In this document: positions 52,220-63,160 of the stretch, one piece after another
How the letters are laid out: every line of letters starts with the position of its first letter
Position numbering within the stretch: the first letter of the stretch is position 1
Assembly (NCBI RefSeq): GCF_039535235.1
Contig: NZ_BAAAWU010000001.1
Coordinates: forward strand, 558,001 to 622,000
Origin: Streptomyces roseoviridis
GTDB taxonomy: Bacteria > Actinomycetota > Actinomycetes > Streptomycetales > Streptomycetaceae
DNA: 64,000 nt
Direction of reading: 5' to 3'
The notes under the pieces: generated by a model
The model's database searches: none
The model's input: only the letters and a program-made list of their open reading frames with translations
Told to the model about the DNA's origin: nothing
Position numbers and translations under genes: made by a program

Positions 52220-53233
52220 ATGACGACACCCCTCGAAGGCATCCGCTTCTCCGTCCTCGACCGCTCCCGCACCCGGGAGGGCGAGGACGGCGGCCGGGCG
52301 CTGCGCGACACGGTGCGCCTGGCCCGGGAGGCCGAGGCGCTGGGCTACCACCGGTTCTGGGTGTCGGAGCACCACAGTGTGCCCGGCGTGGCCGGGTCGG
52401 CGCCGACCGTGCTGGCCGCGGCCGTGGCGGGCGCGACCACGCGCATCCGGGTCGGCACGGGCGGGGTGATGCTGCCCAACCACCAGCCACTGGTGGTGGC
52501 GGAGCAGTTCGGCGTCCTGGAGTCGCTGTTCCCGGGCCGGATCGACATGGGCCTCGGCCGTTCGGTGGGCTTCACGGACGGCATCCGGCGGGCCCTCGGC
52601 CGCGACAAGGAGGACGCCGACCGGTTCGCCGGTCAACTGGACGAACTGCTCGGCTGGTTCACCGGCGAGCAGACCGCCCACCCCCAGGTGCACGCCCGCC
52701 CCGCCGAGGGGCTGCGGGTGCCGCCGTACGTGCTCGCGACGGGCGAGGGCGCGGCGATCGCCGCGGCCGCGGGTCTGCCGCTGGTCATCGGGGACCTGAA
52801 GGGACGGGCCCGGCTCCTCGAGGCGATCGACGGTTACCGGTCCGCCTTCCGGCCCTCCGTCTGGTCGTCCGAACCGTACGTCGTCGTCGCCGGCACGGTC
52901 GCGGTGGCCGGTACGGAGGAGGAGGCCCGCCGGATGCTGATGCCGGAGGCCTGGTCGCTGGCGTACTCCCGCACCCGGGGCGTCTTCCCGCCGCTCGCGC
53001 CGCCGGAGCGGATCACGGCCCTGGAGATGACCGACAAGCAGCGCGGATTCTACGAGTCGGGGCTCCAGGGGCACGTGTACGGCACCGAGGAGCAGGTCGC
53101 CGCCGAGCTGACGCGGGCGGTGCAGGAGACCGGGGCGCAGGAGGTCCTGGTGACGACGAGCACGTACGACCGGACCGCACTGCTCGACTCGTACCGCAGG
53201 CTCGCCCGCCTGGCCGGTCTCACACCGGCCTGA
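52220..53233 (+). CDS. LLM-class (luciferase-like) oxidoreductase
   Basis: This 337-aa flavin-dependent monooxygenase-like TIM barrel has FSVLDRSRTREGED, YHRFWVSEHHSVPGVAGSAP, TRIRVGTGGVMLPNHQPLVVAEQF and RIDMGLGRSVGF. It probably uses FMNH2 or F420 to oxidise a small molecule; the substrate is unknown. ATG 52220 is used; GTG 52211, three codons upstream, is an alternative. It is a single gene, divergent from the HAD gene. Confidence 0.87.
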   Translation: MTTPLEGIRFSVLDRSRTREGEDGGRALRDTVRLAREAEALGYHRFWVSEHHSVPGVAGSAPTVLAAAVAGATTRIRVGTGGVMLPNHQPLVVAEQFGVLESLFPGRIDMGLGRSVGFTDGIRRALGRDKEDADRFAGQLDELLGWFTGEQTAHPQVHARPAEGLRVPPYVLATGEGAAIAAAAGLPLVIGDLKGRARLLEAIDGYRSAFRPSVWSSEPYVVVAGTVAVAGTEEEARRMLMPEAWSLAYSRTRGVFPPLAPPERITALEMTDKQRGFYESGLQGHVYGTEEQVAAELTRAVQETGAQEVLVTTSTYDRTALLDSYRRLARLAGLTPA

Positions 53234-53354
53234 CCGGAGACGGCGTGACCGGGAGGGACCAGGGCCTGCCCCGGGGCCCTGCCCGGGAGGCGGCCTGCCC
53301 CGGGGGCGCTCTGTCGCGGGGGCGGCTGGGCCGGGGGGACGGGCTGCACGGAGC

Positions 53355-53440
53355 CGTGACCGTACCGGACCGGGCGGGACCGTGACCGTACCGGACCGGG
53401 CGGGACCGTGACCGGACCGGACCGGACCGGACCCGGGCCG
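53355..53440. repeat. 26-bp tandem repeat after the LLM gene
   Basis: A unit beginning CGTGACCGTACCGGACCGGG starts at 53355 and 53381, with a shortened copy from 53407 that decays into CCGGA repeats. It lies between convergent genes. Confidence 0.75.
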
Positions 53441-53455
53441 GTCCACGGCCCGGTC

Positions 53456-54370
53456 TCACTCCGCCGCGGTGCCTCCGGACGTGCCGGCGGGCACCGGCTT
53501 CCTGAGCACCTCCGTCAGGGCGGAGATGCTGTGATCGCCGTGGCCGGCGTCGGCAGCGCGCCTCAGGAGGTCGTGGAAGGGCTCGTGCCACGCGACGTCG
53601 AGGCCGGCCTCCTCGCCGAGTTCCACGTCGTGCGCGGCTCCCGCCAGGAACAGGTTCACCGAGGAGGCACCGTCGCCGTAGTCGCCGCGGTCGATCTCCG
53701 CCGCGAAGACCGGCAGCACCGAGCTGATCATCTCGAACCACTTGGCCGTGAAGCGCACCATCGAGGCCGCCTCCAGGCCGCGCGCCCGCAGAGCGGCCGC
53801 GCCCTGGAAGAAGCCGACCAGCGCCGGCAGCAGGGTGCCGCCCACCGCCGTCTCGCACAGGGCAGCGAGGTCGGGGTCGGGCCCGAGATGGACGGTGTCG
53901 CCGCCCAACGCCCGCAGCACGGGGGCGAATTCGCCGAAGACGGCCGGGCCGCCCGCGTAGTACAGGAGGGTGTCCCCGCCTCCCACGGCGGACGGCACGT
54001 CCTTGACCGCTCCGTCGAGGTACCGCATGCCGTGCCCGAGGGCCCAGGCGGCCATCTTGCGGGCGCCGGACGGGGAACCGCTGTTCAGCGTGACGAGCGC
54101 CCGCCCCTCCATCGCGGCCCCGGCCGGTTCCAGGGCCGCGATGGTGTCCTCGTACGTGGTCAGGCAGGTGACGACCAGCGGGCTCGCCGCGACCGCCTCG
54201 CCGATGGCCGGGGCGTGGTGGGCGCCTCTGGACACGAGGGGTTCGGCCTTCGACGGCGTCCTGTTCCAGACGGTGGCCGGGTGCCCGGCGTCGACGAACG
54301 CGCCGGCGAGCGCGCTGCCCATCGAGCCCAGCCCGACGACGGTCACGGCTGTGCGGTGATGCCCGGTCAT
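53456..54370 (-). CDS. Imine-reductase-type NADPH oxidoreductase
   Basis: This 304-aa beta-hydroxyacid-dehydrogenase-like protein has NADP motif VTVVGLGSMGSALA, WNRTPSKAEPL, LVTLNSGSPSGARKM and a long C-terminal helix bundle of the imine reductase (IRED) kind. It would reduce a cyclic imine or short keto/hydroxy acid. ATG 54370. It is divergent from an HxlR regulator about 120 bases away, the usual pairing for a gene induced by a reactive small molecule. Confidence 0.85.
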   Translation of the reverse strand: MTGHHRTAVTVVGLGSMGSALAGAFVDAGHPATVWNRTPSKAEPLVSRGAHHAPAIGEAVAASPLVVTCLTTYEDTIAALEPAGAAMEGRALVTLNSGSPSGARKMAAWALGHGMRYLDGAVKDVPSAVGGGDTLLYYAGGPAVFGEFAPVLRALGGDTVHLGPDPDLAALCETAVGGTLLPALVGFFQGAAALRARGLEAASMVRFTAKWFEMISSVLPVFAAEIDRGDYGDGASSVNLFLAGAAHDVELGEEAGLDVAWHEPFHDLLRRAADAGHGDHSISALTEVLRKPVPAGTSGGTAAE

Positions 54371-54436
54371 GATGTCTCCTGCCTCGCGTCCCGGTGGCTA
54401 CCGGACCATGCTGCGGGGACACCAACTCTTCTACAA

Positions 54437-54470
54437 GTACCTACAATTTCCTCGGGTACCCACACTTTTG
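54437..54470. promoter_or_regulatory. Direct repeats between imine reductase and HxlR genes, putative operator
   Basis: GTACCTACAATTT (from 54437) and GTACCCACACTTT (from 54456) are near-identical and start 19 bases apart in an AT-richer intergenic region. The placement fits an HxlR operator controlling both divergent genes. Confidence 0.55.
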
Positions 54471-54493
54471 TAAGTGCATGAGAGGGCGGGCTG

Positions 54494-54841
54494 ATGCAGA
54501 AGCGGAGCTACACCTGTGGCCTGGACGCCGCGATCGACGTCATGGGCGGGAAATGGAAGGGGCTGATCCTTTTCTGGCTCGGGGAGGGCCCGCTGCGCTT
54601 CGGCGAGCTGCGGCGGACCGTGACCGGGATCAGCGAGCGCATGCTCATCCTCCAGCTACGGGAGCTGGAGGCGAGCGGCCTGGTGCACCGGGAGGTCCAC
54701 CATCAGGTGCCACCGAAGGTGGAGTACTCCCTGACCGAGCTCGGCCGGTCGCTCGTCACCGCGCTCGCCCCCCTCGGCCAGTGGGGCGAGGACCACCTCG
54801 AACGCCTGGAGGCCATCCGAGAGCAGCAGACCCTCGTCTAG
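54494..54841 (+). CDS. HxlR family transcriptional regulator
   Basis: This 115-aa winged-helix protein has the family start YTCGLDAAIDVMGGKWKGLILFWL with a conserved Cys near the N-terminus. It continues FGELRRTVTGISERML and REVHHQVPPKVEYSLTELG. HxlR regulators sense aldehydes, quinones or redox state through the Cys. The divergent imine reductase gene is the probable target. ATG 54494. Confidence 0.92.
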   Translation: MQKRSYTCGLDAAIDVMGGKWKGLILFWLGEGPLRFGELRRTVTGISERMLILQLRELEASGLVHREVHHQVPPKVEYSLTELGRSLVTALAPLGQWGEDHLERLEAIREQQTLV

Positions 54842-54891
54842 GGAGCTGAGCGGCCGCCGTGGTGGCCCTCGGCACCGGCGGGCCGGGCGGG

Positions 54892-55302
54892 TCAGCCCTC
54901 CGGCGGGAAGGCGTCGGCCCGCACGTGGGCCATCGGGCCGCTGCGGACGCGATACGGGTCACCGGAGGGCAGCGGCCTCGGGGTGACGTGGACGGTCAGC
55001 GGCCCCGCCCACTCGTAGCCCTGGCGCCGCCCGTGCCGCGCGAGGTTGTCCGTCAGCATCACGCCCACGTCACCGCAGCCGTTGCGGACCAGCTCGGCGA
55101 ACACGCGGCTGTCCAGCTCGACCTCGAAGGCGTTCGGGACCACCACGCGGCTCTCGCTGCACACCACGGCGTTGCTGTCGCACTCCTGGTGCAGCGCGTC
55201 GATCAGTTCCACGGGCTCGTGGGTGGGGCGGAGCCGGGAGACGAGAGCGCTCTGCCACCGCTCCAGGGCACGTTCCCACCGTGTCAGTGACTGCCATGCC
55301 AT
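54892..55302 (-). CDS. DUF3662 (FhaA N-terminal-like) protein without FHA domain
   Basis: This 136-aa protein matches the DUF3662 domain at the N-terminus of FhaA. It reads MAWQSLTRWERALERW, then EPVELIDALHQECDSNAVV, RVVVPNAFEVELDS and YEWAGPLTVHVTP. FhaA proteins normally continue with a linker and a phosphopeptide-binding FHA domain and act with PknB in cell-wall control. Here the protein stops after the first domain. ATG 55302 gives the domain start. A 48-aa basic protein is encoded 32 bases upstream on the same strand, so both are probably co-expressed. Confidence 0.75.
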   Translation of the reverse strand: MAWQSLTRWERALERWQSALVSRLRPTHEPVELIDALHQECDSNAVVCSESRVVVPNAFEVELDSRVFAELVRNGCGDVGVMLTDNLARHGRRQGYEWAGPLTVHVTPRPLPSGDPYRVRSGPMAHVRADAFPPEG

Positions 55303-55334
55303 GGTCGTGTCCGCCCCTCGCCGCCTCCCCGCCG

Positions 55335-55481
55335 TCACCGGCGCCCGCGCAGCCGTCCGAGCAGACTGCGCGCCTGCGCGCGCTTGCGGGGGTCCGCGGC
55401 GGCCCGCCGGGCCGACGCGACGGCGCGCTGCCCCTGCGGGCTGCGGGCGAACTCCTTGAGACGCGTGATCAAACCGGGCAT
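55335..55481 (-). CDS. 48-aa basic peptide upstream of the DUF3662 gene
   Basis: This short gene has GGGAGGA 3 bases before its ATG and encodes MPGLITRLKEFARSPQGQRA followed by an Arg/Ala-rich helix ending GRLRGRR. Codon bias is consistent. The amphipathic, strongly positive helix could bind nucleic acid, membrane or an acidic partner. Function is unknown. It lies 32 bases upstream of the DUF3662 gene on the same strand. Confidence 0.65.
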   Translation of the reverse strand: MPGLITRLKEFARSPQGQRAVASARRAAADPRKRAQARSLLGRLRGRR

Positions 55482-55647
55482 GGGTCCTCCCTCGGTCGTC
55501 CGTATGACCATCGCCTACCCCGTACCACCCGGACGATGCCCTCCCGGGCGCGCATCCGCCGGGCGGCGTCCGGCACCCCGCCGACAGGACCCGGTTCGGC
55601 CGTCTTCCTCGGATCGCGCCCGACCTGGGAGCTCCGGAGGTAGCGGT

Positions 55648-56393
55648 CTAGCGCCGCGTCCCCTTCCGCTTCGCCCTCAGCCATTCGCGGTTCATGGCCG
55701 TGATGGAGGGCAGCGGAATGCCCTTGGGGCAGGCGGTGGCGCACTCGCCGGTGAGGGTGCAGCCGCCGAAGCCCTCGGCGTCCATCTGGGCGACCATGTC
55801 GAGGACGCGGGTCTCGCGTTCGGGGGCGCCTTGGGGGAGGGCGCCGAGGTGGTTGATCTTGGCGGAGGTGAAGAGCATCGCCGAGCCGTTGGGGCAGGCG
55901 GCGACGCAGGCGCCGCAGCCGATGCACTCGGCGTGTTCGAAGGCGAAGTCGGCGTCGGCCTTGGGGACCGGGGTGGCGTGGGCCTCGGGGGCGGAGCCGG
56001 TGGGGACGCTGATGTAGCCGCCGGCCTGGATGACCCGGTCGAAGGCCGAGCGGTCGACGACCAGGTCCTTGACGACGGGGAAGGCGGCGGCGCGCCAGGG
56101 TTCGATGTCGATGGTGTCGCCGTCGCGGAAGGACCGCATGTGGAGCTGGCAGGTGGTGGTGCGTTCGGGGCCGTGGGCGTCGCCGTTGATGACGAGGCTG
56201 CAGGCGCCGCAGATGCCCTCGCGGCAGTCGTGGTCGAAGGCGACGGGGTCCTCGCCGCGCAGGATGAGGTCCTCGTTGAGGGTGTCCAGCATCTCCAAGA
56301 AGGACATGTCGGAGGAGATGCCGTCCACTTCGTAGACGGCCATGGCGCCTTCGGCGTCGGCGTTCTTCTGGCGCCAGACGCGCAGGGTGAGCC

Positions 56394-56397
<4 letters not shown>
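55648..56397 (-). CDS. sdhB: Succinate dehydrogenase/fumarate reductase iron-sulfur subunit
   Basis: This 249-aa subunit has [2Fe-2S] cysteines in [18 protein letters not shown] plus a later [18 protein letters not shown] serves the [4Fe-4S] cluster and [16 protein letters not shown] the [3Fe-4S] site. It relays electrons between SdhA and the membrane quinone site. It is the last gene of the sdhC-A-B operon and overlaps sdhA by 4 bases. Confidence 0.95.
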
Positions 56398-58349
<1,952 letters not shown>

Positions 58350-58350
58350 G

Positions 58351-59076
58351 TCAGCTCACCACTCCGGTCATGACGGCGACGGGGACGGAGACGAAGCCCG
58401 CGGTCAGCACGAGGGCGAGGGTGTTGGCCGTGGCCTTGAGGAGGCGTTCGCGGCGGGCGTTGCCGACGCCGAGGGTCTGGGCGGCGCTCCAGAAGCCGTG
58501 CCGGACGTGGAGTCCGACGGCGAGCATGGCGACGATGTAGATGACGTTGCCGTACCAGGTGGAGAAGGTGTCGACGACGTTCTGGTAGGGCCGGCCCTCC
58601 TCGAATCCGCCGGGGTGGACGGTGCCGGTGGTGAGGTCGAGGACGTGCCAGACGATGAACAGGGCCAGGATGACGCCGCCCCAGCGCATGGTGCGGGTGG
58701 CGTAGGACGCGCCCTTGCGGCGGTGGACGTACCGGGTAGGGCGGGCCTTGATGTCGCGGCGGCTGAGCTGGTACGCGGAGACCGCGTGGGCCACGACGGA
58801 GGCGAGCAGCACGGTCCGGGCGATCCACAGGCCCCAGTGGTGGTGCAGGACGGGGGCGCCCATGACGCGGAGCCAGCGGCCGTAGGCGTTGAACTCCTCG
58901 GGGCCGAAGAAGACCTTGAGGTTGCCGGCCACGTGGGCGACGAGGTAGGCGAGCATGATCAGGCCGGTGACGGCCATGACCGTCTTCTTGCCGATCGTCG
59001 ACGCCCAGAATCCGCGGGTCGGTGCCGGGGAGGGCGGCCGGCCGGACCGCCGCTCGGTCTTGGTTGCCAGAGCCAT
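58351..59076 (-). CDS. sdhC: Succinate dehydrogenase cytochrome b subunit
   Basis: This 241-aa membrane anchor has five hydrophobic helices and histidines suited to two hemes ([59 protein letters not shown]). It transfers electrons from SdhB to menaquinone. It is first in the operon and divergent from a LysR gene with 95 bases between, so that regulator likely controls it. Confidence 0.93.
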   Translation of the reverse strand: MALATKTERRSGRPPSPAPTRGFWASTIGKKTVMAVTGLIMLAYLVAHVAGNLKVFFGPEEFNAYGRWLRVMGAPVLHHHWGLWIARTVLLASVVAHAVSAYQLSRRDIKARPTRYVHRRKGASYATRTMRWGGVILALFIVWHVLDLTTGTVHPGGFEEGRPYQNVVDTFSTWYGNVIYIVAMLAVGLHVRHGFWSAAQTLGVGNARRERLLKATANTLALVLTAGFVSVPVAVMTGVVS

Positions 59077-59135
59077 GCCAGCGACGGTAGGGCCGGAGAG
59101 GCTGAGAGGTCCAAGACATGGTTCGGCTGATCTCG

Positions 59136-59150
59136 ATAGGCGCGACCTAT
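59136..59150. promoter_or_regulatory. LysR-type binding site between sdhC and the LysR gene
   Basis: ATAGG-N5-CCTAT is a perfect 15-bp interrupted palindrome of the T-N11-A class, 22 bases before the LysR start and 60 bases before sdhC. TAGGGT just downstream is a likely -10 for the LysR gene, which then has almost no leader. Confidence 0.7.
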
Positions 59151-59171
59151 GGATCGGCGTAGGGTGGTGTC

Positions 59172-60068
59172 ATGCAGTTCCAGCAGCTCCTCTATTTCGT
59201 GGCCGTCGCCGAGACCCGTCACTTCACCCGGGCCGCGGAGCGGGTCCACGTGTCCCAGCCCTCGCTCTCCCAGCAGATCAAGGCCCTGGAGCAGGAGCTG
59301 GGCGCGGAGCTGTTCAGCCGGGCCCGGGGCAACATCGCCCTGACCGACGCCGGCGAGGCCCTGCTGCCGCTGGCCCGCCGGATCCTCGCCGACACCGACA
59401 CGGCGCGGCAGGAGGTGCAGGAGCTGGTGCAGCTGCGGCGGGGCCGGGTGCGGCTGGGGGCGACGCCCAGCCTGTGCACGGGGCTGCTGCCGGACGTGCT
59501 GCGCGCCTTCCACGATCTGCATCCGGGGATCCGGCTGCTCATCGAGGAGGGCGGCTCGCACGATCTCGTACGGGAGCTGGCGCGCGGCGCGCTGGATCTG
59601 GCGCTGGTGGTGCTGCCGCTGCCGACGCCCTCGCCCGCGCTGACGACGGTGGAGCTGCTCACCGAGGACCTGGTGGTGGTCTCGGCGGCGTCCGCGCCGG
59701 CGCCGCGGCGGCCGGTGCGGATCGCGGATCTGCGCGATCAGCCGCTGGTGATGTTCCGGCACGGCTACGACCTGCGGGAGCTGACGGTGGCCGCCTGCCG
59801 GGCGGAGGGCTTCGAGCCGTCGTTCACGGTGGAGGGCGGCGAGATGGACGCCGTGCTCGGTTTTGTACGGGCCGGTCTCGGCCTCGCCGTCGTCCCCACG
59901 ATGGTGGCCGCCCGGGCGGGCCGCGACCTGCGGGTCACGGCCCTGGCCCGGCCCGGCCTGCGCCGGACCATCGCGCTGGCCCACCGCAGCGACGTGGCGC
60001 CCCCGAGGGCGGCGCGCGAGCTGCAGAAGCTGCTCATGGCCTCCCGGCGCGGCACGCCCGCCGGCTAG
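59172..60068 (+). CDS. LysR family transcriptional regulator
   Basis: This 298-aa regulator has helix-turn-helix FVAVAETRHFTRAAERVHVSQPSLSQQIKAL (shortened here to HFTRAAERVHVSQPSLSQQI) and a two-lobed ligand domain. It is divergent from sdhCAB with a palindrome in between, so it probably senses a C4-dicarboxylate or redox cue and controls the dehydrogenase. It converges on rmdA. Confidence 0.9.
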   Translation: MQFQQLLYFVAVAETRHFTRAAERVHVSQPSLSQQIKALEQELGAELFSRARGNIALTDAGEALLPLARRILADTDTARQEVQELVQLRRGRVRLGATPSLCTGLLPDVLRAFHDLHPGIRLLIEEGGSHDLVRELARGALDLALVVLPLPTPSPALTTVELLTEDLVVVSAASAPAPRRPVRIADLRDQPLVMFRHGYDLRELTVAACRAEGFEPSFTVEGGEMDAVLGFVRAGLGLAVVPTMVAARAGRDLRVTALARPGLRRTIALAHRSDVAPPRAARELQKLLMASRRGTPAG

Positions 60069-60098
60069 CGGGAAGCCCCGCCGGCCGGACGGGCGGCG

Positions 60099-62351
60099 CT
60101 ACACCGCGTCCGCCAGGACCAGGGAGTGGATGCGGTCCGGGGCGCCGGGGCGGGCGTAGTACCAGCCCTGGGCCGTGTCGCAGCCGAGCTCGCGCAGCTG
60201 CTGGGCCTGGGCGCCGGTCTCCACGCCCTCGACGGTGACCGCGAGCTCCAGGCTGTGGGCCAGGTGCACGATTCCCTCGACGATCTTGAGGTCGACGGGG
60301 TCGGCCGGGTGCTGCTGCATGCCCTGGGTGAAGGAACGGTCGAGCTTGAGGACGCTCACCGGGAGCCGGCGCAGGTTGGCCAGGTTGGAGTAGCCGGTGC
60401 CGAAGTCGTCGAGGGCGATGTCCACGCCCATCTCCGCGAGCTGCCGCAGCGGCTTCAGGAGGTCGTCGTCGGCGCCGATGAGCGCCGACTCGGTCACCTC
60501 CAGGCAGAGCGCGCCCGGTTCGAGTCCGGAGCGCTCCAGGACGTCGACGGTCTCCGCGACCAGGCCGGGGTGCTGCAGCTGGGTCGGCGACAGGTTGACG
60601 TTGATCCTCAGCGGGCCGGTCGCCCGGTGGCCGCCGGGGGCGCCGTCCTGCCAGAAGCGGGCCTGGCGGACGGCCTCCTGGAGCACCCAGCGGCCGAGCG
60701 GCACGATGAGGCCGGTGTTCTCGGCGAGGGGGATGAAGCGGTCCGGGCCGAGGACGCCGTGCTGCGGGTGGCACCACCGTACGAGCGCTTCGGCGCCGTG
60801 GACGCTGCCGTCGTCAAGGTGCACGAGCGGCTGGTACTCGATGAAGAACTCGCCGCGCTCCAAGGCGGCCGGCAGGGCGGTGGTGAGTCCGTGCCGGGTA
60901 ATGGCGCGGGCGTCGGCCTCGGCGTCGGCGAACTCGAAGCGGTTGCCGCCCGCCGACTTGGCCCGGTACATGGTGATGTCGGCGCTGCGCAGCACCTCGG
61001 CCGCGGTCCGCTCCCCCGCGGCGCCCTCGACGACGCCGACGCTGCCGCGGACGGGCAGTTCGCGGCCGTCGATGAGGATGGGGGTGGAGAGGGCGCCGAG
61101 CATCCGGTCGGCGAGTTCGGCGACCTTGCGCTCGGTGCCGGGTCCGGTGGTGAGCGCGACGAACTCGTCGCCGCCGAGCCGGGCCACCATCTCGCCCGGC
61201 GCGGTGACGCAGCTCTGCAGGCGGTCGGCGACCTCCACGAGGAGCCGGTCGCCGGTGGCGTGGCCGAGGCTGTCGTTGATGACCTTGAAGCCGTCGAGGT
61301 CGAGGTAGCACAGGCCGAAGCGGCTGCCGTCGGCCGGTGCGAGGGTCTTCTCCAGGCGCTCGAAGAACAGCGTCCGGTTGGGCAGCCCGGTGAGCGCGTC
61401 GTGTGTCGCCTCGTACCGCAGCCGCAGGTTGAGCAGCCGCCGCTCGGTGGTGTCCTCCATCAGCGCCAGCTGGTACTGGGGCACGCCGTCGGCGTCGCGC
61501 AGCAGGGAGACGGTGAGGTTGGTCCACAGGACGCTGCCGTCGCCGCGGTGGAAGGGCTTCTCGACCCGGTAGTGCTCGCGTTCGCCGCGGACCAGCTCGT
61601 CGTAGAGCCGCCAGACGTGCGGGCCGTCCTCGGGGTGGGCCCATTCGGCGATGTTGCGGCTGACGACGTGCTGTTCGAGGCCGCCGAACATCCGGGTGAG
61701 GGTCTCGTTGACCTCCAGGACGTTGCCCTGGAGGTCGGCGATGCCGATGCCGATGGCGGCGCCGTCGAAGACCGCGCGGAAGCGGCTCTCGGTGGCGTGC
61801 AGGGCGAGTTCGGCGGCGGTTCGGGCGGAGAGCGCCGAGTGGGCGATGGACTCCTGCTCGACGAGGGTCCTCTCGCGCAGGGCCTGGGCGAAGCCGGCGG
61901 CCATGGCGTGCTGGAGCTTGGAGCAGCGGGCCCGCAGTTCCTCGGCCGGCAGGGGGGTGTCCCGCGCCGGGGTGTCCCGCTCGCCGCGTTCCCGCTGCCG
62001 CGCGTCTCCCCGACGGGTGTCCGGCTCGTCGCCGTGGCCGGCGCCCGCGCAGTACAGCACCAGATAGGCGTCGACCACCCCGAGGCTGCGGGCGAGGGCT
62101 TCGGGGTCGGTGCAGTGGGCGGCCACCAGGGCCTGTCCGACCCGGTGGGCGGGGGCGGTGTCGAACGGCCGGGCGTGCAGGGCCTTCGACAGTTCGCGGG
62201 CCGGCGGCAGCAGGTGCCGCTCGAGTTCCTGCCGGGTCATCGAGGTGGCCGTGACCGGGAAGACCGCCCGGCTCCAGATGGTCACGAAGCGTCTGAGTCT
62301 GTCCTCCGGTCCGTCGGCGACGCAGACGGCCGGCTGGGGCGGCAGGTTCAC
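60099..62351 (-). CDS. rmdA: PAS-GGDEF-EAL cyclic di-GMP enzyme
   Basis: This 750-aa protein has an N-terminal helical region, then PAS at about 200-310 (FRAVFDGAAIGIGIADLQGN). A GGDEF domain carries an intact RLGGDEFVAL (about 391-400) and the EAL domain an intact GAEALVRW (about 519-526). NVNLSPTQL and DDFGTGYSNLANL are later catalytic blocks. Both active sites look intact, so it can in principle make and degrade c-di-GMP; the homologue RmdA is a phosphodiesterase needed for aerial development. The symbol rests on domain order and a position next to sdh as in S. coelicolor (SCO0928 from memory). GTG 62351 overlaps the stop of the upstream methyltransferase gene. Confidence 0.88.
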   Translation of the reverse strand: MNLPPQPAVCVADGPEDRLRRFVTIWSRAVFPVTATSMTRQELERHLLPPARELSKALHARPFDTAPAHRVGQALVAAHCTDPEALARSLGVVDAYLVLYCAGAGHGDEPDTRRGDARQRERGERDTPARDTPLPAEELRARCSKLQHAMAAGFAQALRERTLVEQESIAHSALSARTAAELALHATESRFRAVFDGAAIGIGIADLQGNVLEVNETLTRMFGGLEQHVVSRNIAEWAHPEDGPHVWRLYDELVRGEREHYRVEKPFHRGDGSVLWTNLTVSLLRDADGVPQYQLALMEDTTERRLLNLRLRYEATHDALTGLPNRTLFFERLEKTLAPADGSRFGLCYLDLDGFKVINDSLGHATGDRLLVEVADRLQSCVTAPGEMVARLGGDEFVALTTGPGTERKVAELADRMLGALSTPILIDGRELPVRGSVGVVEGAAGERTAAEVLRSADITMYRAKSAGGNRFEFADAEADARAITRHGLTTALPAALERGEFFIEYQPLVHLDDGSVHGAEALVRWCHPQHGVLGPDRFIPLAENTGLIVPLGRWVLQEAVRQARFWQDGAPGGHRATGPLRINVNLSPTQLQHPGLVAETVDVLERSGLEPGALCLEVTESALIGADDDLLKPLRQLAEMGVDIALDDFGTGYSNLANLRRLPVSVLKLDRSFTQGMQQHPADPVDLKIVEGIVHLAHSLELAVTVEGVETGAQAQQLRELGCDTAQGWYYARPGAPDRIHSLVLADAV

Positions 62352-63160
62352 GCCTTGCGCCCCACCCCGGCGAAGCCGGAGAAGGCGAAGGGGTCCTCCT
62401 CCTCGTCCGGGTCGTCGGGCCGCCACCGGGGCATGGACACGACTCCGGGCGCGACGAGCTCGGTGCCGTCGAAGAAGCGGGTGATCTCCTCGTGGGAGCG
62501 CATCACCAGCGGGTTGCGGATGTCGCGGTAGACGCCGACGGCGCCGCCGGCGCGCTCCTGGGAGACGGGGATGCCCTCGTAGGAGGCGTGCGTGAGGACG
62601 AGGAGGCTGCCCGGGGCGAGCGCGTCGAGGAGTTCGGCGACCGCCTCGTACGGCTCGTCGGCGTCCTCCAGGAAGTGCAGGACCGCGACGAGCAGCAGCG
62701 CCACCGGGCGGTCCAGGTCGAGGAGTTCGCCGACCTCGGGGCTGTGCAGGATCTCGCGCGGCTTGCGCAGGTCGGCGGCGACCACGGCCGACCGGTCGTC
62801 GCCTTCGAGCACGGCCCGGCTGTGGGCGACGGCGACCGGGTCGTGGTCGACGTAGACGACCCGCGCCCGGTCGCTCGCGGCCTGGGCGACCTCGTGGACG
62901 TTTCCGAAGGTCGGTATGCCGGAGCCGATGTCGAGGAACTGGGTGATGCCCTCCGCGACGGCGTGGCGGACGGCGCGCCGCATGAAGGCCCGGTTCGCCT
63001 GCATGATCTTGGGGAGTCCGGGGAGGAACTCCAGGGCCTTGCGGGCCGCTTCCCGGTCCACTTCGAAGTTGTGCGAGCCGCCCAGATAGAAGTCGTACAT
63101 ACGGGACACGCTCGGCACCGAGATATCGATGCCCGGCGGAGCCCAGGCGGGACGCTCCAT
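62348..63160 (-). CDS. DUF574 SAM-dependent methyltransferase
   Basis: This 270-aa member of the actinobacterial DUF574/Methyltransf_19 family reads SVSRMYDFYLGGSHNFEVDR, then FLDIGSGIPTFGNVHEVAQ, VVYVDHDPVAVAHS and LLLVAVLHFLED. Such proteins are abundant in Streptomyces, and substrates are largely unknown. ATG 63160 has GGAG 5 bases upstream. It overlaps rmdA by 4 bases, so the methyltransferase and the c-di-GMP enzyme are translationally coupled. Confidence 0.87.
   Translation of the reverse strand: MERPAWAPPGIDISVPSVSRMYDFYLGGSHNFEVDREAARKALEFLPGLPKIMQANRAFMRRAVRHAVAEGITQFLDIGSGIPTFGNVHEVAQAASDRARVVYVDHDPVAVAHSRAVLEGDDRSAVVAADLRKPREILHSPEVGELLDLDRPVALLLVAVLHFLEDADEPYEAVAELLDALAPGSLLVLTHASYEGIPVSQERAGGAVGVYRDIRNPLVMRSHEEITRFFDGTELVAPGVVSMPRWRPDDPDEEEDPFAFSGFAGVGRKA

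Noticed and set aside
60126..62531. A long plus-strand open frame opposite rmdA
   Set aside because: There is no recognisable domain, while the opposite strand encodes intact PAS, GGDEF and EAL domains.
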